Assembly (NCBI GenBank): GCA_963920635.1
Contig: OY987299.1
Span: 116,747,373-116,811,372, forward strand
DNA length: 64,000 nt
DNA from: Pseudeuparius sepicola
Lineage: Eukaryota; Arthropoda; Insecta; Coleoptera; Anthribidae
Direction: 5' to 3'
The translations under genes were made by a program, and so were the position numbers. Below the pieces are notes generated by a model. That model did not search any database, was not told the origin of the DNA, and saw only the letters and a program-made list of their open reading frames with translations. Shown one piece after another: positions 10,261-19,124 of this stretch (positions within the stretch are counted from its first letter, which is position 1; every line of letters begins with the position of its first letter).

Positions 10261-11375
10261 TTGGGGAATCCCCTAAAAAGCAAGAACAAGAAGTAAGCAA
10301 GAGTCTTGCTAGCAAGACAAGAAATAACTGTGCAAGAAATTTGCAAGACAAGAAATAGTTTTACATCTTGCCTTGCTTAGCAAGACAAGACAAGAAGTTG
10401 CTGAGCAAGACAAGAAATCTTGTTTTTTACATCACTATTTGTGCCCCTAAATTAAATTCGAAGTTTTTTCACTTTCGTAAGATAAACATGGTTGTTCTAT
10501 GTAACTGAATTTCTGATGGCAAACATGGCCGACGGTGCTTATATGACTTAGTAGTTGTAAAACTTCAATCAAACTACTAAGAGGTCATAAATACTCTCAA
10601 ACGACTATTAAGAGGTTATAAAGCGACTACAACTAAAATCCTAATTACAGAATAAGTATTTATATGCACATGCGCGTGGAGGGCTGTCTTCAGAAATTTC
10701 TGCAGCCCTATAGGTAGGTACCTCGTCAAGTTCGTAGTAGTGCTAGTAGTAGTAATAGTATAAAAAATAAAGATTTGTATGACAAAACTGATGTAATTCC
10801 AAATTTTTGTAACTGCTCGCCTATAACTTCCTGTAGTCGTATAAAGGTACCTATTTTATTAAAATTAAACTTACTGGGGTCATACTGAGGTTGAGATTAA
10901 TATTAACGCGTATGTGCACTACTTTCTTACCGTCATGTTCTCATTTCTATGTCGTATTAAGATCTTGCTTGAAACTGTTCTATAACATCTATGACTGCTA
11001 CTTACTGATGTCTTATAATATATTTAAATCGTCTATCGCTCCACAAAGTTATAATGTGGTCAAATTATTTTGTTAACAACCGTCGTACAACTATATTTCT
11101 AAAGTCGTAAAAGTTATTGTATTCTCAACGACGGAGACCTCTTTACAACCTTATAATAACCTTTGAAAGACTATATAATGTTGACGTTAAAGTAACCATG
11201 TTATGCCTGTTATTACAATAGGACAATTACTTTCACGATTCGAGTAAATAACATCATAACAACTAAACATAAGACCTATATAGTTATTTTGTCTACCTTA
11301 AACGACAATTTTATAACCCTAATACAACTATTTGGACATTAAGATAAATAATTATAACTTAAAATGCTACTTGGG

Positions 11376-12860
11376 AAGGCAGAGTCTTATGTTTTCTTTT
11401 TGAAATTTGGAAAAAGTGTGTTACGTGAAAACCGGTAAAGATAAAATCTTCATTCAAAAAATGAACTTGCAGTAAAAATTAAGGGCAATTCTGTTTCTGC
11501 TATCCTAACCCTTTTTTGCATTTCTGCTAGTGGCTATTTGGGGAACTTGGTATTATAATATGTTGTGACAATTGACCAAAAATGCATGTATGGTATAGGT
11601 ATACGAAATTCTTATACGTACATTTAAGTTGCACAAAGGCTAAAATTTTAAAATCTTTATTTCCATCTTTACAAAAAAAAACGTAAATATACCTTTACAT
11701 GCAGGGCGCTTCCCTCCTTCGCATACCTTTCGTAAATTTATAGGCGCACTAACGGTCTGTAATAAAAGCTAAACTATGTAATCTGGGCCACATATGCATA
11801 ATCTCCGACCTTTGCCGCCTACCTTCCCCCTAAAACTGATAATTCCCCGAAGACACACACGAATTTACGGCTGCAACAAATCTAATTTTATAGTCCTCCG
11901 CGTTTTTATTATCTCCCGAGATTATAAAACTTTTAAGCTGCAGTTAAATTTTGGCTGGGGGCAGTAAAACGAAAAAAATCATATCCATTTTTCGAAGGGC
12001 CGTAAAACCGATTTTACCGAGACTAGTGAATCTTTATTGCCGTTCTTTTCGAACGGGTTCGTTTTATTGGAAAAGGGCGCGTAAACGAAACCTCGGACAA
12101 ATAATACTCTGGACTGTTCATTAACTGACAGGGTTGTAGATATATGTTTAATGGACTAGTTCTTACGTCAAAAAACCCGCACGACAAAAGGGCCGAATTG
12201 ACCCAATAGTCTTTATAAAGCCGCTTCTTATAGTATTAGTCAAATTATTTTAAGAAGTCCTTACTGTGGGACTGTCAATTGGTAATTTCGCCATCCTAAG
12301 TTGGCATCAATGTAGAAAAAAATGCAACCGGGTCATAAGTCCAGGTCAGTAACGAGCCCATTTGCACAATGAATAACTACTAATAACACGAACAAGAACA
12401 ACACAGATAACGGTAAAACTCACGAAACGTATAAAACCCGCGAATATTTTCACTGCCCAAAGTTTGGACCATTTTGAACGATCCAGAAAACCTTCACTTT
12501 CACAACACCGAAATAAAATTTGCCTGAGTACGCACCATAGACGCAGCCGCAAGTAGCTGATTATACCAAAATGAAAGTGTTTCCAAAACGTTCGAAATTA
12601 TTATTAAAATGAGTTGTAGTCATAGTATTTTTATTTGTAGCGGTATAATCGTGATTGCAATAGGGTTTTTATTTTATTATGTTCTTTTTTTTTTCGTATC
12701 ACTTGGGTAACTTTTCACATCATAAATCTATGGGTAACGTCATATTAACTGGTTGCGACGCATATACCAATGTTATACCGATGGTTACCAGAAAATTCTT
12801 AGGCATTTTGAGGAGAATGTCATCTGACAAAATCGGGACTTCTTACAGTAATCGGGGTTT
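11376..12860. other. Repeat-poor region with a GC-balanced core
   Basis: No mobile-element ends and no convincing ORF. Around 11700-12080 the sequence is richer in G+C than its surroundings and contains homeodomain-like sites (ATGCATAAT, TTTTATTGG, TTTTTATTATC). This would suit conserved non-coding or regulatory DNA, but the sequence alone cannot show it. The ORF at 12346-12552 looks like chance. Confidence 0.35.
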
Positions 12861-12865
12861 AAGTG

Positions 12866-13775
12866 TGTGAAACCAGGACCGATTAAAGACCCGAGCATGA
12901 CGCCATATTACATTGTTGTTTACGGACTGGGGTGGTGCTACTCGGCGAAAAAAATGGCGACTTATTATAGGTTATATAGGGAGGTATTTTGTGGTTATTG
13001 GTATGTCAGTTTCTGACGTTTAAAATGTCCCAAATTTTAAATATCCAGTTTTATTACGATTTACCTTCTTTTATCGGTAACGAATTGTCTTTGCGTCCAG
13101 TATTTGGCAGTTTTATCCTATTAACACAGCTTTTATAGGTAGATTTGTTTGTGATAACATGAAATTATCACGCACATGAAGAAAATGGTATGCACAGACC
13201 ATTAGATGGAATGCAGAATTGTTTTGGAATTATGGGATGATCTGATCAACCAGCTGAATAAGAAGCGAAAATTCTAGATATTATTTTGGAAGAGTATTTT
13301 GTAACGTATGCGCAAGAATGAAAATAGAAAATTTTGTTTATAGCTCCAAAGCGAACCAATGGTCCTCTATATAAAGAAGAAATTGAAAAATCTAATGCGT
13401 TTTATGCTTACTTACACTACAACTAGCCATGGACTTAATTTCATACCAAAAGGTACCAAATACTTTTGCTTGCTTTCTAGACTCGCTTTTCTTAAGAAAA
13501 TGTATGGAAATATGTAATGTGAGCTTGTCAAATTAAAGGGACATAACAAACAAATATTTTATTTTATTTTGAGTATTAAATTCGTTGTAACAGACATATT
13601 ATTTGCATGTTTTTACTTTATAAAAAGATTCTGCAACAATGCTGTTTTAACATTAAACCACCGTGTAAATTTATTTCGTCGTGTGGCGCCAGTGGCGATC
13701 GCTTGAAACAGCGCTATGCACAGGTCTTTAATATAGTCTTGGTCCAGGTGAAACACTTTCAATGAAATTTGTGTT
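12866..13775. repeat. Possible diverged inverted-repeat element
   Basis: GTGTGAAACCAGGACC..ATTAAAGACC at 12866 is matched inverted near 13710-13765 (GGTCTTTAAT..GGTCCAGGTGAAACAC). A third related piece lies near 51345 (ACCTGGACCGATACTATATTAA). This suggests an old repeat family with terminal inverted repeats of about 40 bp. The interior has no recognised coding sequence. Confidence 0.4.
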
Positions 13776-14074
13776 GACATTTTCATTCCATAACACTGTC
13801 CAACACACTACTATCGTTGACTGACGTACTTATTAGTACGTAGTAGTAGTAGTATTAAGACTGCTCATGGCTGTCACGTACGTCTGACACTTGACAAAAT
13901 ACAATGCAAAATACATTGTTAGCCATCAGCGCCATCTGTTATCCAGGACATGAAGCTATCTATACTTACAAATACGTCCAAATACATCAGTCAACGCTAC
14001 TAATATGTTGGAAAAAATTTCACACCGACGTTTTTGAACCAATTAGAAGCGTGTATTTCGTTGCGTTACCCAGG

Positions 14075-14528
14075 TAGAGGTTTAAAATTTCCGGAAAAAT
14101 TGATCGTCCGAAAAAAACCGTTTTTCCAGGAAAATTTGGAAAAAAACGGATATTTTTTTAATAATACATAATAAAAAAGAAATAAAATTAATATGTTTAA
14201 ATAAAATAATTCTATATAATATATAATAAAAAGTTAAATGGAATTATTGTTTTTAGTTTTTTATTATTGATCGTGTTTTGGTGATAGTGTTTTGTTTATT
14301 TAATTTGTTTTAAATTAAGCATTACTATCAAAATATGTTATATATGTAGGTATACAAAAAATATAATTTGAGTGTTTCTTGAACTTTCTTTGTTTATTTT
14401 GTTTATTAGAATTTTATCTGAAATTTTCCATTTTCCAATTTTTCCACTTTTTGGGCTTCGGAAAAAAACGAAAAAAACCTTGTTTTTTTTTCAATTTTTC
14501 CGGTTTTTTCCGTGATGTTAAACCTCTA
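14075..14528. mobile_element. hAT-type MITE with 8-bp target duplication
   Basis: The element begins TAGAGGTTTAAAATTTCCGG and ends with the inverse (TTAAACCTCTA). TACCCAGG is duplicated on both sides (14067-14074 and 14529-14536). A 454-bp, AT-rich, non-coding interior and an 8-bp duplication make it a non-autonomous hAT. Arms continue imperfectly as TTTTCCGGAAAA-like sequence. Confidence 0.9.
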
Positions 14529-14536
14529 TACCCAGG

Positions 14537-15050
14537 CAACTCAAGAAATTGAGTATAGAAATTAGTCTGAAAATATTTTAGAGAATTTATGCTACTGGGC
14601 ACTGGCTATCTGTGCTATTAAATTATTTGTTTCCTCCTGATGTCAGTTTTACGCTGACTCAACTTCTCGTTAATCGCATCACGGCTGTGGCGATCTGTCT
14701 AATTGGTAATTCCATAAGGCAGCCACAAAATGGTCGTACACGCATTTAGTAATTCCTAGATTCACTCTATTGTTCTAGCCCAAGTTAACAACCGTCTATC
14801 CCACTGTTACGCCGACCACACATAATTAAGACGTAAAATTCTCGGAGCATTATTTTTAGGCGTCGTGTAACGTCAAAGGGGCTTTGTACTTTTGTTGTCT
14901 TTATTCCATACTGTTCGCCCGACTTTTATTATCCCCATTATATTCAAATTCTAAGTTAAATTCCCGGTGAGGTGGATGGCGCGGGCCTGGGCGCGCGGGC
15001 CCACTCGCTGACAAAAGGATATGCGGCCATAGAAGAGAATAACCACAGCA
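14537..15050. other. Repeat-poor sequence interrupted by hAT copy 1
   Basis: A less AT-rich, apparently single-copy stretch without recognised coding sequence. It contains homeodomain-like sites (TAATTGGTAATT near 14700). hAT copy 1 is inserted at its right edge, so this region pre-dates that insertion. Confidence 0.35.
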
Positions 15051-15363
15051 GTGTTAGGCACGGGCGTAGCCAAGGGGGGGGTTTCAGGGGTTCAAACCCC
15101 CCCGAAATAAGCAAAATATTACCTAATATTATACCGAAAAAATACGAGGAGTGAAGAGTTAAATTATTATTACGTTTGAATATATGTAGTAATAGTAGCG
15201 CCTAGCGCCATCTTTTGACGAGAGGCAGACGCAGTTGCAGCCGAACTATTTTGTATTGTAGGGACACTTTGCGTTGTTTCTCGATTATTCGCCACGCCCC
15301 TAGGTCGAAATGAGCGGAACTTTGTGGAAGTTCGTGGAAGTTTCTGGACGGCTACTGGGCTGC

Positions 15364-15402
15364 TATATAAGCGGCGCCGCGGCGCGTGACCGCGCTTACG
15401 GC
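15364..15402 (+). promoter_or_regulatory. Core promoter of the hAT element (copy 1)
   Basis: TATATAA at 15364 is followed about 35 bp later by GGCAGTATT, a plausible initiator. A GC-rich spacer (GGCGCCGCGGCGCG) lies between them. The promoter is preserved in copy 2 (TATATAA at 44331) and copy 3 (59058-59064, minus strand), so deletion derivatives may still be transcribed. Confidence 0.6.
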
Positions 15403-15559
15403 AGTATTGTTCCATGCGAACTCGAAGCGAATAAAAGTGAAAAGTGGTGAACGAATAGTGAAGAGAATTAAGTGTACCGTGTAAGTGAGTAATTTTAGTG
15501 CACTGTTATTCGATGACCTTGTTAAGGATAGATACGTGAATCATTATTACTGTCGAAAA

Positions 15560-15727
15560 ATGGAGGGGAAAAAAAGGAAGGGTGATAAACCTAAAGGTAT
15601 GGACTACTGGAAAAAGTGGTGTAGTCAAGGTCGAGAGGTTTCTAATAAAGAAACAAATTTGGATTTAGCTATCAAAGCTTCAGCTACCTTGCATGCTGAT
15701 AAGAGGACTGCCTACCCCGAAATCTAG
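15560..15727 (+). pseudogene. hAT transposase N-terminal fragment (copy 1)
   Basis: The first ATG after the promoter (15560) gives MEGKKRKGDKPKGMDYWKK and then runs to KRTAYPEI with a stop at 15727. The same start exists in copy 2, and in copy 3 before a frameshift. The family of the protein is inferred from the element: its ends, 8-bp duplications and the downstream hAT domain. The ORF runs into the dimerisation segment in the wrong frame, which I read as the scar of the internal deletion that removed the catalytic core. Confidence 0.6.
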
Positions 15728-15992
15728 TTTGGAATGCCTAGATATGTGCGATAAAAACCTTTATCCTAATATTTACACATTACTACAAATCTTGGCTACC
15801 ATTCCTGTATCCACTGCTACCCCAGAAAGGTCTTTCTCGAGCCTAAGGAGACTGAAAAACTATTTACGAAACACTACAAGTGAAAACAGACTTAATGGTT
15901 TGGCTATAATGAACATTCACTATGGAACAGAAATTCATGCAGACGAAGTAGTGGATATATTTAAAAGAAAAAGCCGAAGATGTCTTCTTTAA
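15693..15992 (+). pseudogene. hAT C-terminal dimerisation ORF (copy 1)
   Basis: A 99-codon frame overlapping the N-terminal fragment by 35 bp. It contains SSLECLDMCDKNLYPNIYTL, LATIPVSTATPERSFSSLRR and LRNTTSENRLNGLA, the C-terminal dimerisation region of hAT transposases of the group often annotated as 52-kDa repressor-like or zinc-finger MYM-like. The catalytic part is missing, so it cannot transpose DNA. If translated it could at most compete for dimerisation with an active transposase. That role is inference. Confidence 0.85.
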
Positions 15993-16270
15993 TGGTTTTA
16001 GATTTAGCGCAGAGGAACGAAATTAATTTATCCATATCATTTAAAGTTAAGAACTTTATAAATATGTCGTAGTTTTCCGGATGAATATATAGATATTAAA
16101 TTTCATGTAAGTATATTTTTGTTGTTTTATTTACTTCTCAAACTAAACCCCCCCCCAAAACTAAATCCTGGCTACGCCCGTGGTGTTAGGAGTGACAGGA
16201 CACGCGACGAGAGTTCTCTCAGTTTATGGCTTAGCAATTCAAGTCGATTTTGTATATTACATAATATATC

Positions 16271-16446
16271 TACAGGGTGAAACTTTGATTAGTACGTACA
16301 TTTTAACTGGCGGTAGATAGGTTTTTCAGCCTATGAAGTTTATTTTTGAATTTCTTTTTTGAATCTGGTGGGAAAATGGGCGTGCTTTTGGGGTGGGAAC
16401 CTACTGCCCGTTAAAATTTATGTTCTAATCAAAGTAACACCCTGTA
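16271..16446. mobile_element. Palindromic MITE with TACAGGGTG ends
   Basis: TACAGGGTGAAACTTTGATT at 16271 is inverted at 16446 (AATCAAAGTAACACCCTGTA). The arms pair for about 35 bp. The 176-bp element is non-coding. This end type recurs through the window (for example 40500, 41549, 42875, 52785, 54141, 63102, 63608). Confidence 0.85.
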
Positions 16447-17144
16447 TAAAGCAGAGTATAAGCTTGGGTTAGGTTTCATGATGTATACAATGTGTCCCGG
16501 ATAAGAACGAACAGCATGGGGATCTTGAAAACGGTCAATAAAATGGTACAAACAGATTTGTAATATCTTTTTTAGTTTTTGAGTTATTTTGAAAAAGTAA
16601 AATTTTCCTTTTTTGATTTTATTTTTTCTGAAGTTGTTATCACAGATAGAAAAAAAAAAAGAAAAACACTTTCTTATGGCACTTTTTAACGGGATTTAAG
16701 ATGGCGTTTTTAGATTTGTTCTATAACATTTCGATTTAGAGAAACCATCTTCAACTTTATTTTTTTAAATACGGACCTGGATTTTTTTTGCAGATTTTGA
16801 AATCACTTTTCATTGCAAATACCATGATGTATGACACTAAATATTTTTAAAATATTTTGAGATAATTATACTGAAAATTCTTTTTTCCATTCATTTTTTT
16901 CTAATGGTGCCTTGTATTTAATAATGAAAAGTCTAAATATTAATCAGTATTGTCAAAAATTTGACTTAGGTACAACTTATCTTTCAATCGGAGAACCAAA
17001 AAGGACGGCAAAGACTAATAACATACGATAATAAAAAATAAATAAAAATCCTCCACCTAGAAGGCTTTGAAACAACGAAACCAACCCCTTGGTATTTGTT
17101 ATAACTCCCACTGTACCATTTAGTTAATAATTTGTATTATTAGA

Positions 17145-17282
17145 AATGGAGGGTGCTTTTTCAAATGACGACAAATTTAACGTGTTAGCATGTTATATTT
17201 GTGTCACAGAAACAGTGCAGAGGCCGAACGAATGTATTGTTGCAATTAATAAATGGCAAAAGTTATTGGTTTCATTGGCTTA
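17145..17282 (+). pseudogene. Unrecognised ORF in the centre of element X
   Basis: Begins MEGAFSNDDKFNVLACYICV and continues TETVQRPNECIVAINKWQKL to a stop. The same sequence lies inverted in copy 2 (around 26920-27035), so it belongs to element X. It is short and interrupted. It could be the N-terminus of the ancestral transposase, but I cannot place it in a family. Confidence 0.4.
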
Positions 17283-17509
17283 AAGCTTTCTTCTCACAAT
17301 TAGAAAAAGCGAAGTATTTACTCCAAAACACAATGCGACAGTGTTTTCTGTTCAACAGAGGAAAACACTTACCAGAGAGGGCCGTATTTAAAAATATTAA
17401 GTTTTCGAAGTAAAAATAAACTGTAAGTTAAATTGTTGACAATACTGATTAATATTTAGACTTCTTATTATTACATACAGGGCCGCAATAGAAAAAGAAT
17501 GAAAATAAA

Positions 17510-17835
17510 TTAAAAGTAAAAAAATATTTTTAAAAAAAGCTTTTATTTAAATGCGCTAAAAAGAATAAAATAATCTTTTCTTTTAAAACTTTTACTATCA
17601 ACTTATAACGTCATTCCACAATTTATATGATATAAAAGCTTGTCGCGAGATTTAAGTTTTCAAACTAAGTAAATACCACTACTTAAATCTCGCGACAAGC
17701 TTTTATATCATATAAATTGTGGAATGACGTTATAAGTTGAAAGTAAAAGTTTTAAAAGAAAAGATTATTTTATTCTTTTTAGCGCATTTAAATAAAAGCT
17801 TTTTTTAAAAATATTTTTTTACTTTTAATTTATTT
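17510..17835. repeat. Large palindrome of the Helentron
   Basis: About 145-bp arms are nearly perfect inverted copies: AAAAAAAGCTTTTATTTAAA at the left matches the inverted form at the right, through TTATAACGTCATTCCACAAT and AAGCTTGTCGCGAGATTTAAG. The centre is about 30 bp near 17672. A diverged version with TCGCG(C/T)GACAAGC arms is in copy 2 (23462-24010). Confidence 0.9.
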
Positions 17836-18037
17836 TGTAATTTTTAGTTTGGCCAGGTGTCTGAGTCTATTCATCTCAGTTAACGCATCATTGTTGCAAG
17901 GTCGTTTGCCGGTTAGTTTAGAACAGTCTAGCTCTTCAATGAGGAGACCTTCTAATGATCTAACCCTACTTAAAGCCACGTATGCTTGACCAGGCGCGAA
18001 GAGCTTGGAGCCTAAATATACAACGAGACAGGTTGCA
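17830..18037 (-). pseudogene. PIF1-like helicase C-terminal fragment (Helitron)
   Basis: The minus strand encodes VVYLGSKLFAPGQAYVALSR, then VRSLEGLLIEELDCSKL and ends LRHLAKLKITK before a stop at 17830. LF.PGQAYVALSRVRSLEGL is the signature C-terminal motif of the PIF1/RecD-like helicase domain found in Helitron Rep/helicase proteins. The rest of the helicase and the HUH replication-initiator domain are missing. Alternative: a fragment of a host PIF1 gene, but the flanking Helentron structure argues against it. Confidence 0.88.
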
Positions 18038-18071
18038 GACCAATGCTGTTGACGCCTATCTCACCAAACTA

Positions 18072-18570
18072 CACAAGTCAAAGTTAACTAGTGCGCCATC
18101 TTGGGTGTTCCGCCATGTTGGATTTAGAATGACGTCACACATATAATCATGCATTGTCATCCAAATTAAACGTGTGTACAAAATTTCAGCTCGATCGGTT
18201 GAAATTTAACTAGTCCGCCATCTTGAGTGTTCCGCCATGTTGGATTTAGAATGACGTCACACATATAATCATGCATTGTCATCCAAATTAAACGTGTGTA
18301 CAAAATTTCAGCTCGATCGGTTGAAATTTAACTAGTCCGCCATCTTGAGTGTTCCGCCATGTTGGATTTAGAATGACGTCACACATATAATCATGCATTG
18401 TCATCCAAATTAAACGTGTGTACAAAATTTCAGCTCGATCGGTTGAAATTTAACTAGTCCGCCATCTTGGGTGATCCGCCATGTTGGATTTAGAATGACG
18501 TCACACATATAATCATGCATTGTCATCCAAATTAAACGTGTGTACAAAATTTCAGCTCGATCGGTTGAAG
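18072..18570. repeat. 122-bp minisatellite, four units
   Basis: CGCCATCTTGGGTG or a variant starts near 18094, 18216, 18338 and 18460, an exact period of 122 bp. Units share GTTCCGCCATGTTGGATTTA, a CRE-like ATGACGTCAC, AATCATGCATTGTCATCC and TCAGCTCGATCGGTTGAA, and are nearly identical; the fourth is slightly short. Such blocks are typical of Helentron-type elements. Related but longer units are in copy 2 (24065-24420). Confidence 0.95.
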
Positions 18571-18613
18571 ATATCTGCTTCAAAATTGAGTTGCAAGATT
18601 CCACCCGAACAAA

Positions 18614-18614
<1 letters not shown>

Positions 18615-18644
<30 letters not shown>

Positions 18645-18647
18645 CAT
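18615..18647. repeat. ACAT microsatellite at the Helentron end
   Basis: About eight ACAT/CATA units directly before GCAAGTTAAATAAAAGCTT. The same arrangement is at 24519-24560 in copy 2. Confidence 0.95.
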
Positions 18648-19124
18648 TGCAAGTTAAATAAAAGCTTTTAAAAAGAGGAAATTTTCAGTATAATTGTCTC
18701 AAAACATTTTAAAAATATTTCGTGTCATACATCATGGTATTTGAAATGAAAAGTACTTTCAAAATCTGAAAAAAAAATCAAGGTGCGTATTTAAAAAAAA
18801 TAAAGTTGAACATGGTTTCTCACAAAACGAACTGTTGTAGAACAAATCTAAAAACGCCATCTTAAAGCCCGTTAAAAAGTGCCATAAAAAAAGTATTTTT
18901 CTTTTTTTCTATCTGTGATAACAACTTAAAAAAATAAAATCGAAAAAGCAAAATTTTACTTTTTTTAAAAATAACTCAAAAAGGAAAAATATATTAGAAA
19001 TCTGTTTGTAACATTTTATTGACCTTAAAATTCCGCAAATTTTTCCCCATTTAACCGTTGTTCTATCTCTCACCGTTTATAAGAGCCCCATGCTGTTCAT
19101 TATCTTATCTTATCATTGTATACA

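Larger units (their letters stand above)
9506..10437 (-). mobile_element. Non-autonomous hAT element with perfect 8-bp target duplication
   Basis: Ends are TAGTGATGTAAAAA (9506) and its inverse TTTTTTACATCACTA (10437). The 8-bp sequence TTTGTGCC flanks both sides (9498-9505 and 10438-10445), diagnostic of hAT insertion. Subterminal regions are arrays of CAAGAACAAGACAAG-type repeats in both orientations, likely transposase binding sites. The only coding remnant is a C-terminal hAT dimerisation fragment on the minus strand, and a palindromic MITE (9791-9953) sits inside. It must depend on a transposase made elsewhere. Confidence 0.93.
8814..11375. mobile_element. Long-TIR element of family A/B, copy A (contains a hAT element)
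   Basis: The left end reads CACAAGTAGCATTTAAAGTTGC at 8814. The right end, AATGCTACTTGGG (ending 11375), is its inverted counterpart. Copy B at 55087-56910 has the same ends (CCCAAGCAGCATT and AATGCTGCTTGGG). Without the hAT insertion at 9506-10437 copy A is about 1.6 kb, close to the 1.8 kb of copy B. The interior is not coding. It is packed with short motifs such as ACAACTT, GTTATAA and CGACTA in both orientations. The superfamily is not clear to me, and the target duplication could not be defined. Confidence 0.65.
15059..16182 (+). mobile_element. hAT deletion derivative, copy 1
   Basis: Ends are CACGGGCGTAGCCA.. and ..TGGCTACGCCCGTG, flanked by an 8-bp duplication GTGTTAGG (15051-15058 and 16183-16190). 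The same 1.12-kb element occurs at 44020-45149 and 58248-59380 with different duplications, so all three are independent insertions. It carries a TATA promoter, a short N-terminal ORF and a hAT dimerisation ORF, but no DDE core. Copy 1 differs from copies 2 and 3 at several codons (for example LPTPK preceded by G instead of R), while copies 2 and 3 encode identical dimerisation ORFs. Confidence 0.95.
17506..18672 (-). mobile_element. Helentron/Helitron-type element, copy 1
   Basis: The parts, in window order, are: a long palindrome (17510-17835), a PIF1-type helicase C-terminus on the minus strand (17830-18037), four 122-bp minisatellite units, an ACAT microsatellite, and the terminal TTAAATAAAAGCTTTTAAAA. 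Minisatellite, microsatellite and sub-terminal inverted repeats without target duplication match the known layout of Helentrons and their non-autonomous relatives. Comparison with element X copy 2 shows it inserted between GAATG(A/G)AAA and AATTTTCAG. Confidence 0.8.
16485..19121. mobile_element. Inverted-repeat element X, copy 1 (contains a Helentron)
   Basis: TATACAATGTGTCCCGGATA at the left and the inverted TATCATTGTATA near 19121 mark the ends. Arms of about 450 bp (16488-16960 and 18672-19110) share segments such as AACAGCATGGGG, ACAAACAGATTT and CATCTTAA. The centre contains a 45-codon ORF from 17145 starting MEGAFSNDDKFNVLACYICV, which I do not recognise. A Helentron (17506-18672) is inserted in the inner right part. 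Copy 2 at 26350-27750 has the same arms, but its centre is in opposite orientation, as expected after recombination between the arms. Confidence 0.8.

Noticed and set aside
15170..15415. 81-codon minus-strand ORF (MEQYCRKRGHAPRRR..) conserved in all three hAT copies
   Set aside because: It is antisense to the hAT promoter and leader and runs through the TATA box. Conservation is explained by the recent common origin of the copies.
17510..17835. Perfect palindrome as a possible microRNA precursor
   Set aside because: Arms of about 145 bp and position in a Helentron fit a transposon palindrome much better than a miRNA hairpin.
18072..18570. Four direct repeats as a CRISPR-like array
   Set aside because: Units are contiguous 122-bp minisatellite copies without variable spacers, in a eukaryotic transposon.
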